A DNA stretch of 64,000 nt from contig NZ_CP023689.1 in NCBI RefSeq assembly GCF_008704715.1, forward strand, positions 682,001-746,000, read 5' to 3'. This DNA is from Streptomyces chartreusis (GTDB lineage: Bacteria > Actinomycetota > Actinomycetes > Streptomycetales > Streptomycetaceae). Shown here in pieces: positions 58,474 through 64,000 of this stretch; positions within the stretch are counted from its first letter, which is position 1; every line of letters begins with the position of its first letter. Under the pieces are notes generated by a model. The model saw nothing but the letters and a program-made list of their open reading frames with translations. It searched no databases and was not told the DNA's origin. The position numbers were made by a program, and so were the translations under genes.

Positions 58474-61400
58474 TCAGGTGGCCGGTGCCTCCAGTCTGCT
58501 GATGCGCATCGCTCCTCGCGCCTCCCCCGGATGGGCGCTGGTCAGGGTGAGTCGCAGCCGGGAGCCGCGTACCAGGTCGAAGGTGACGACCGTCGGGGCG
58601 TCCGACGTCGCTGCCCAATCCACGGCCGTGCTCCTCACCGGCACATACCTGCGGCCGTCCCACACCTCCGCCACGACCGACGCCGGCAGCGTGTGCGTCG
58701 AATCCACCGTGAAGGAGACCTCCACCCGGTCCAGGTTCCGTGCCCGGCCGAAGTCCACCGAGACCCAGTCCTCCTGCCGGGCTCCGTCGAAGGCGGGAAG
58801 CAGGGCCGTGGCCGCCTTGGTGAAGCCGTTGGACCAGCCGGTGGCGGGGTCACCGTCGAGCATCGCGGCCGGGAGGGTGTCCGGCCGTCCGGAGTAACCG
58901 GCGTCCGCGTAGGGGTGGTTCGGGGGCGTCGGGTGGTCGGGTTCGAATGCCTCGGCCGGGGTGAGGGCGGCCGACTTCGCGGGTGTCGTCCGCACGGTCG
59001 CGGAACCCGCCCGCAGGCCCTCGGCCCGTGCGGTCACCTTGAGGGTGCCGGCCTTCGTGCCGGAGCGGACGATGGCCAGCGCCTTGCCGTGGAAGGCCGT
59101 ACGAGTACTGGCCTGGTAGCGCTCGGCGCTCTCCTGGCGCCCGTTGTCGAGGCCGGCGAGCGAGCCGCCCCGCACGTCGAAGGAGATCAGGTCCTCGGCG
59201 TCGGGCACCACGACACCGTGCGCGTCGACGACCTCGGCGGTCACGAAGAGCAGCGAACGGCCGTCCGCGACAAGGGATTCGCGGTCGGCGGTGAGTCGCA
59301 CGGACCTCGCCGGGCCGGCCGTGCGCAGCACGTCGGTGGCGACCGCCTTCCCGTCCCGGCGGGCCACCGCCTTCAACTCCCCCGGCCGGTACGGCACCTT
59401 CCAGGTGAGGTGGAGTTTGCCCGCGCTGGCGTTGGGGCTGGTGTAGCTGCCGGGGAAGGGGCCGTCGGTGAAGGTCTTGTCGTCGCCGGTCGCCTCGGTG
59501 GTCTCCAGGTAGACCCGGCCGTCGACGGTCTTCTTGGTGTCGAAGGTGCGCGTGCCCAGGGACTTGCCGTTGAGGAACAGCTCGACGGTGTCGACGTTGG
59601 AGTACGCCCACACCTCGACCGTGTCGCCCTCCGGGTGGTTCCAGGTCATCGGCAGCAGATGGACCATGGGTTCGCCGGTCCACTGGCTCTGGAACAGGTA
59701 GTACATGTCCTTGGGGAAGCCGGCGGTGTCGACCGCGCCGAAGAAGGAGGCCTTCACCGGGAAGACGTCGTACGGCGTGGGCTCGCCGATGTAGTCGATG
59801 CCCGACCACAGGAACTGCCCGGTGAACCACTTCCGGTCGCGGTCCTTCTTGTGGCCGTACTCGCCGCTCATGGTCCAGGAGGCGAGGTTGTTGTCGTACG
59901 ACGAGGTGGCCCTGCGGCCGGGCGTGTGGTTCTCGCCGGTGTTGAGGCGTTCGGGCTCCTGGTAGGCGCCGCGCGTGGAGGTCTCGGAGGACGACTCGGA
60001 CTCGAAGAGGAACAGGTGCGGGTAGGCGGCGTGCAGTTGGTCCACCGACTTGGCGGTGTTGTAGTTCAGGCCGAGGCCGTCCAGCCTGGCCAGCATCAGG
60101 TCGGACGCCGAACCCTTGGCGGGCAGCCGGCGGTACTTGTCGGAGCCGATGACCAGGGGGCGGGTGTCGTCGGCGGCCCGGATGGCGTCGATGATCCGGT
60201 CGGCCATGGCGAGCCCGGCGGTGGAGGTGGAGTCGGGGACCTCGTTGCCGATGGACCACATGAGGACGGCGGGCGAGTTGCGGGCCGCCAGCACCATCTC
60301 GGTGGCGTCCCGCTCGGCCCACTCGTCGAAGAAGCGGCCGTAGTCGTAGCGTGTCTTGCCGGTCCGCCAGCAGTCGAACGCCTCGACCAGCATCACGATG
60401 CCGAGTTCCTCGCAGACCTGGACGATCTCCGGCGAGGGCGGGTTGTGGGAGGTGCGGAAGGCGTTGACGCCCATCGACTTCATGATGGTCATCTGCCGCC
60501 GGATCGCGTCGACGTTCACGGCGGCGCCCAGGGCGCCGAGGTCGTGGTGCAGGTCGACGCCTTTGATCTTGTGGTGGACGCCGTTGAGGTGGAAACCCTC
60601 GTCCGGGTCGAAACGGAAGGTGCGGAAACCGAAGCCCGTGCGGTGGGTGTCGGTCGTCCGGCCGGCCACGCGCAGCTCGGTGTCGAGGGTGTAGCGGTGG
60701 TGCGGGGTGGCGAGGTCCCACACCTTCGGTGCGGGGACGGTGAGTTCATGGGTCTCGGTCGCCCTGTCGGTGACGGCGACCGTGGAGGACGTACGGGCGA
60801 CGGTACGGCCCCGGGGATCGACGATCCGTGAGACGACCTCGACATCGGTGCCGACACCGGCGGCGTTCACCACGGACGTCCGCACCCGGACGAGGCCGCG
60901 GTCCTCGGTGAACTCCGGTGTGGTGACGTACGTCCCCCAGCGCTCCACGTGCACCGGCTCGGTGACGACGAGGCGGGCTTCGCGGTAGATGCCGCTGCCC
61001 GAGTACCAGCGGCTGCTGGGCAGTCGGTTCTGCACCTTGACCGCGAGGACGTTCTCGGTGCCGCCGTCGGTGTGCAGCAGGTCGGTGAGATCGAGGGCGA
61101 ATCCGGTGTAGCCGTAGGGGTGGCGGCCGGCCTCCGTGCCGTTGCAGAAGACGTACGCGTCCATGTAGACGCCGTCGAACTCCACCGATATCCGCTTGCC
61201 CGCGAGGGCGGCAGGCAGGGTGAAGGCCACGCGGTACCAGCCGAGGCCGCCGGGGAAGAAGCCGGTGCCGCTGGTGGTGCCGTGCTCGGTGGTCGGGGCG
61301 AGCTCGATGCTCCAGTCGTGCGGCACCGCCACCTCCCGCCAGCCCGAGTCGTCGTGGGCGGGGTCGGCCGCTTCGGCGAAGTCGCCGGTCGGGTCGGTGA

Positions 61401-61572
61401 TGCCGCCCGGGTTCACCAGGGCGAAGCGCCAGCCGTCACGCAGCGGGACGGTGCGCCGGCCGGACGCGGCACCGGCGCCCTCCGCGGCCCGTGCGGTCGG
61501 GATGCCCGCCAGTGCTCCGGCCGCCGGGGCGGCCGTGGAGGCGAGCAGTAACGATCTTCTGGAGACTGTCAT
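58474..61572 (-). CDS. Tat-exported GH2 beta-galactosidase with C-terminal discoidin-like domain
   Basis: 1032 residues. Tat-type signal (SRRSLLLASTAAPAAGALAG; twin Arg at 5-6). Sugar-binding beta-sandwich (about 40-200), Ig-like domain (about 205-310), TIM barrel (about 315-600) with acid/base Glu in WSIGNEVPD and nucleophile region FLFESESSSET, further Ig-like domains (about 620-860), and a final F5/8-type (discoidin/CBM32-like) domain (about 900-1030; WVSVDFGRARNLDRVEVSF). It hydrolyses beta-galactosides or related glycans outside the cell. ATG 61572 follows GAGGGAGAGCCGCC. It is not obviously under the CebR box, which is downstream of this gene. Confidence 0.9.
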   Translation of the reverse strand: MTVSRRSLLLASTAAPAAGALAGIPTARAAEGAGAASGRRTVPLRDGWRFALVNPGGITDPTGDFAEAADPAHDDSGWREVAVPHDWSIELAPTTEHGTTSGTGFFPGGLGWYRVAFTLPAALAGKRISVEFDGVYMDAYVFCNGTEAGRHPYGYTGFALDLTDLLHTDGGTENVLAVKVQNRLPSSRWYSGSGIYREARLVVTEPVHVERWGTYVTTPEFTEDRGLVRVRTSVVNAAGVGTDVEVVSRIVDPRGRTVARTSSTVAVTDRATETHELTVPAPKVWDLATPHHRYTLDTELRVAGRTTDTHRTGFGFRTFRFDPDEGFHLNGVHHKIKGVDLHHDLGALGAAVNVDAIRRQMTIMKSMGVNAFRTSHNPPSPEIVQVCEELGIVMLVEAFDCWRTGKTRYDYGRFFDEWAERDATEMVLAARNSPAVLMWSIGNEVPDSTSTAGLAMADRIIDAIRAADDTRPLVIGSDKYRRLPAKGSASDLMLARLDGLGLNYNTAKSVDQLHAAYPHLFLFESESSSETSTRGAYQEPERLNTGENHTPGRRATSSYDNNLASWTMSGEYGHKKDRDRKWFTGQFLWSGIDYIGEPTPYDVFPVKASFFGAVDTAGFPKDMYYLFQSQWTGEPMVHLLPMTWNHPEGDTVEVWAYSNVDTVELFLNGKSLGTRTFDTKKTVDGRVYLETTEATGDDKTFTDGPFPGSYTSPNASAGKLHLTWKVPYRPGELKAVARRDGKAVATDVLRTAGPARSVRLTADRESLVADGRSLLFVTAEVVDAHGVVVPDAEDLISFDVRGGSLAGLDNGRQESAERYQASTRTAFHGKALAIVRSGTKAGTLKVTARAEGLRAGSATVRTTPAKSAALTPAEAFEPDHPTPPNHPYADAGYSGRPDTLPAAMLDGDPATGWSNGFTKAATALLPAFDGARQEDWVSVDFGRARNLDRVEVSFTVDSTHTLPASVVAEVWDGRRYVPVRSTAVDWAATSDAPTVVTFDLVRGSRLRLTLTSAHPGEARGAMRISRLEAPAT

Positions 61573-61614
61573 GGCGGCTCTCCCTCTTCAGGGCGCAGAA
61601 ACACTCAGAATTGA

Positions 61615-61739
61615 TCGTGAACAAACAGATTCTGACGCCGTGGTGCGCGGAGCAGTCAAGAGTGCGGTCACGGGTTCGCTCCGTGAATGGCGCCGAAGCA
61701 CTAGGCTGGAACCCGAGTGAGCACGCTTGTTCACCGTGT
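61615..61739. promoter_or_regulatory. inverted motifs upstream of the GH2 gene
   Basis: CAGAAT and ATTCTG flank GTGAACAA near 61605-61635, and TTGTTCAC, the reverse complement of GTGAACAA, occurs near 61730. They lie in the divergent region between the GH2 and phosphatase genes. Candidate sugar-regulator sites only. Confidence 0.3.
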
Positions 61740-61762
61740 GTGTGCGCGTTGGAGTGGCGACC

Positions 61763-64000
61763 ATGAGCCCGGATTATCCGTTCGACGAGGCCGCGACGGC
61801 CCGGGCGGTCATCGACGACAGCGGTCTGCTCGTGGAATGGAACGCCGGTGCGGAGCGGCTGCTCGGCCACCCGGCGGACGAGGTCGTGGGGCGCCCGGCC
61901 GCGAGTCTGTTGGTCGGCGAGGTCGACCGCCGGACCCTCACCCCGGATGGCGACCGCTGGGACGGCGTCGTCACACTGCGCCATCGCGACGGCGGCACGG
62001 TCGCCGTGTGGCTGCTCGCCCATCGCGTACGGCCACAGGAGGACGGCCCCGAGCACTGGCTCGTGGTCACGCCGATCGAGGGCGACGACCCGCGTCCGCC
62101 CGGCGATCCGCTGGAGGACGTGGGGCTGCTCGCGTCCCCCTGCGCCATCGCGATCTACGACGACCGGCTCCGGCTGCGCAGAATCAACAACGTCATGGCC
62201 GAGGTCCTCAGCCTCTCCGAGGAGAACGTACGCGGGCTGCGGTCGACCGAGCTGACCGGCCGGCGGCAGAGCCACGACATCGAGCGGCGGCTCCTGCGCG
62301 TCCTCACCACGGGCCGGGGCACCGACGTACGGACGTACGTCCCCGTCGGCGGCGACAGGACCCATGCCTGGCTGGCCCGGATGGCTCCGATCACCGACGC
62401 CAAGGGGCGGGTGCGCGGCGTGTCCGTCGCAGCCCACGACTTCACCGACCAGTACCTGGCCCAGGAGCGGCTCCAGCTGGTCAACGAGGCCAGCGTGCGC
62501 ATCGGCACCACCCTCGACGTGGCCCGCACCGCGCAGGAGCTGGCGGACGTCTGCGTCCCCGCCCTGGCCGACTTCGTCAGCGTCGATCTGCTGGACCCGC
62601 CGGAGCACGGCGGCGAGGCGCCCACGGGCCGGCTGTCCGCACCGATCGGTCTGCGCCGGGCCGCGCACAGCTCCGTCAACCCGGGCAGCCCCGAGGCGGT
62701 GGTCAAGCCCGGCCATCTGGACGTGTATCCGACTCCGTCGCCCCAGGCCGACGCGCTGCTGGCCGGCCACACCATCGTGGCCGCGATGTCGACGGGGGAC
62801 CTCGAGGAGTGGCTCGCCTGGGACCCGGTCCGCTCGGAGCGGATCAGCGAGTACGGCATCCACACGACGATGTCCGTTCCGATCCAGGCCCGCGGCACCA
62901 CGCTCGGCGTCGCCGTGCTCACCCGGTTCAAGAACCGCCAGCCGTTCACGCCCGACGACGCGCTGCTGGCCGAGGAGGTCACGGCCCGCGCGGCGGTCTG
63001 CATCGACAACGCCCGCCGTTACTCGCGCGAACGCGAGACCGCCCTCGCCCTCCAGCGCAGCCTGCTCCCGCGGACCCTGCCGCGCACCGCCGCGGTGGAA
63101 GCGGCGTCCCGCTATCTGCCGGCGGCGCGCTCCGGGGTGGGCGGCGACTGGTTCGACGTGATCCCGCTGTCCGGGATGCGGGTGGCGATGGTCGTCGGGG
63201 ACGTCGTCGGGCACGGCATCCAGGCGTCGGCCACCATGGGCCGGCTGCGTACGGCGGTGCGCACCCTGGCCGACATCGACCTCGCGCCCGACGAGTTGCT
63301 CACCCACCTGGACGACCTGGTGGTGCGGCTGTCCGAGGAGGCGGGCACCGAGGCCGGGCCCGGCGAGGTCGGCGCCACCTGTCTGTACGCCGTGTACGAC
63401 CCGGTCTCCCGGCGCTGCACGCTGGCCCGGGCCGGGCACCCCTCGCCCGTCATGGTCCCGCCCGGCGGCGAGCCGCACGGGATCGAGCTGCCGGCCGGAC
63501 CGCCGCTGGGCCTTGGCGGGCTGCCGTTCGAGTCCGCCGAGATCGAACTGCGAGAGGGCACGGTGCTGGCGCTCTACACCGACGGCCTGATCGAGACCCG
63601 CGAGCGCGACGTCGACGCGAGCCACGCGCTGCTGTGCGACGCGCTGTCCTCCCCGTCCGAGTCGCTGAACGAGACCTGCGACCGCGTCCTGCACGCCCTG
63701 CTCCCGCCCGGCGGCGTCGCGGACGACGTGGCCCTGCTGCTGGCCCGCACCCAGGGCCTGCCCACCTCCCGGGTGGCGACCTGGCACATCCCGGCGGACC
63801 CGGCGCTCGTCGCGCCCATCCGCAAGCAGGTCGTGGAGCAACTGGAGGTCTGGGACCTGAGCATGGCTTCCTTCACCGCCGAGCTGGTGGTGAGCGAGCT
63901 GGTCACGAACGCCATCCGCTACGGCACCCACCCCATCCGGCTCCGCCTCATCCACGACGCGGCGACGCTGATCTGCGAGGTGTCCGACACCAGCCACACG
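61763..64000 (+). CDS. PAS-GAF SpoIIE-type PP2C phosphatase with RsbW-like ATPase (3' end outside the window)
   Basis: 746 codons present and open at the right edge. Translation from ATG 61763 (GGAG upstream) gives PAS (about 5-110; ARAVIDDSGLLVEWNAGAERLLGH), a second PAS (about 120-230; YDDRLRLRRINNVMAEVL), GAF (about 235-420), and PP2C/SpoIIE (about 430-650; GGDWFDV, VVGDVVGHGIQASA, ALYTDGLIETR, DDVALLLA). The start of a HATPase_c anti-sigma kinase domain follows (about 670 onward; TAELVVSELVTNAIRYG). It has the same general plan as the 20619 protein. The end of the ATPase domain lies beyond the window. Confidence 0.87.
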   Translation, partial: MSPDYPFDEAATARAVIDDSGLLVEWNAGAERLLGHPADEVVGRPAASLLVGEVDRRTLTPDGDRWDGVVTLRHRDGGTVAVWLLAHRVRPQEDGPEHWLVVTPIEGDDPRPPGDPLEDVGLLASPCAIAIYDDRLRLRRINNVMAEVLSLSEENVRGLRSTELTGRRQSHDIERRLLRVLTTGRGTDVRTYVPVGGDRTHAWLARMAPITDAKGRVRGVSVAAHDFTDQYLAQERLQLVNEASVRIGTTLDVARTAQELADVCVPALADFVSVDLLDPPEHGGEAPTGRLSAPIGLRRAAHSSVNPGSPEAVVKPGHLDVYPTPSPQADALLAGHTIVAAMSTGDLEEWLAWDPVRSERISEYGIHTTMSVPIQARGTTLGVAVLTRFKNRQPFTPDDALLAEEVTARAAVCIDNARRYSRERETALALQRSLLPRTLPRTAAVEAASRYLPAARSGVGGDWFDVIPLSGMRVAMVVGDVVGHGIQASATMGRLRTAVRTLADIDLAPDELLTHLDDLVVRLSEEAGTEAGPGEVGATCLYAVYDPVSRRCTLARAGHPSPVMVPPGGEPHGIELPAGPPLGLGGLPFESAEIELREGTVLALYTDGLIETRERDVDASHALLCDALSSPSESLNETCDRVLHALLPPGGVADDVALLLARTQGLPTSRVATWHIPADPALVAPIRKQVVEQLEVWDLSMASFTAELVVSELVTNAIRYGTHPIRLRLIHDAATLICEVSDTSHT

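Noticed and set aside
61436..63997. 853-codon minus-strand frame at the right end
   Set aside because: The plus strand codes for a clear PAS-GAF-PP2C phosphatase that runs off the window, with all phosphatase motifs.

Overview
The window is chromosomal DNA of a Streptomyces, or a very close relative. The evidence is very high G+C with strong third-position bias, frequent GTG/TTG starts behind AGGAGG-type ribosome sites, a complete SapB-type (ram/amf) aerial-hyphae lanthipeptide locus, a subtilisin inhibitor of the SSI family, a streptogrisin-like protease, four SpoIIE-type PP2C phosphatases and a perfect CebR-type operator. No rRNA, tRNA, CRISPR array, insertion sequence or prophage was seen. 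The species cannot be told from the sequence.

Layout. 1-8.6 kb: a TetR regulator (cut by the window edge), a secreted beta-propeller, a GT1 glycosyltransferase coupled to a TipAL-type drug-sensing MerR regulator, a secreted GH5 enzyme, and an Otr(A)-type ribosomal protection gene with an overlapping upstream ORF. 8.6-14 kb: a sensor PP2C phosphatase, two small Streptomyces proteins, an orphan XdhC-like protein and a small phosphoesterase. 14-20.5 kb: a dTDP-L-rhamnose and glycan cassette split into two converging operons (GT2 and RmlC on +; RmlA, RmlB, RmlD and a methyltransferase-like protein on -). 20.6-33 kb: the SapB-type locus ramC-ramS-ramA-ramB with the convergent ramR, bracketed by two SpoIIE-type phosphatases. 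33-42 kb: a secreted S1 protease, a thioesterase, and a second peptide-export system (a Cys-free double-glycine precursor, an HlyD-like protein, a C39-peptidase ABC transporter and an NHLM-type ABC transporter) with no modification enzyme. 42-52 kb: an ArsR/SRPBCC pair, a STAS antagonist, the SSI inhibitor, an NCS1 permease/hydrolase/2-hydroxyacid operon, an unusual sigma-like/zinc-finger/ricin membrane protein and a Fic-like toxin-antitoxin pair. 52-64 kb: an ECF41 sigma factor coupled to a lone cytochrome b, a secreted Ig-like protein, a GH9 cellulase under a CebR box, a Tat-exported GH2 beta-galactosidase and a fourth phosphatase cut by the right edge.

How the parts may work together (inference). 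The ram locus makes and exports a morphogenetic lanthipeptide, and its regulator carries a TTA codon that would tie it to the bldA tRNA. The rhamnose cassette, phosphatases and STAS protein fit envelope and stress or developmental control. The GH5, GH9 and GH2 enzymes and the propeller are the secreted part. The least understood element is the 35.6-41.8 kb export cassette. Its product is hydrophobic and repetitive and has no cysteine, so it cannot be a lanthipeptide even though its leader resembles one.
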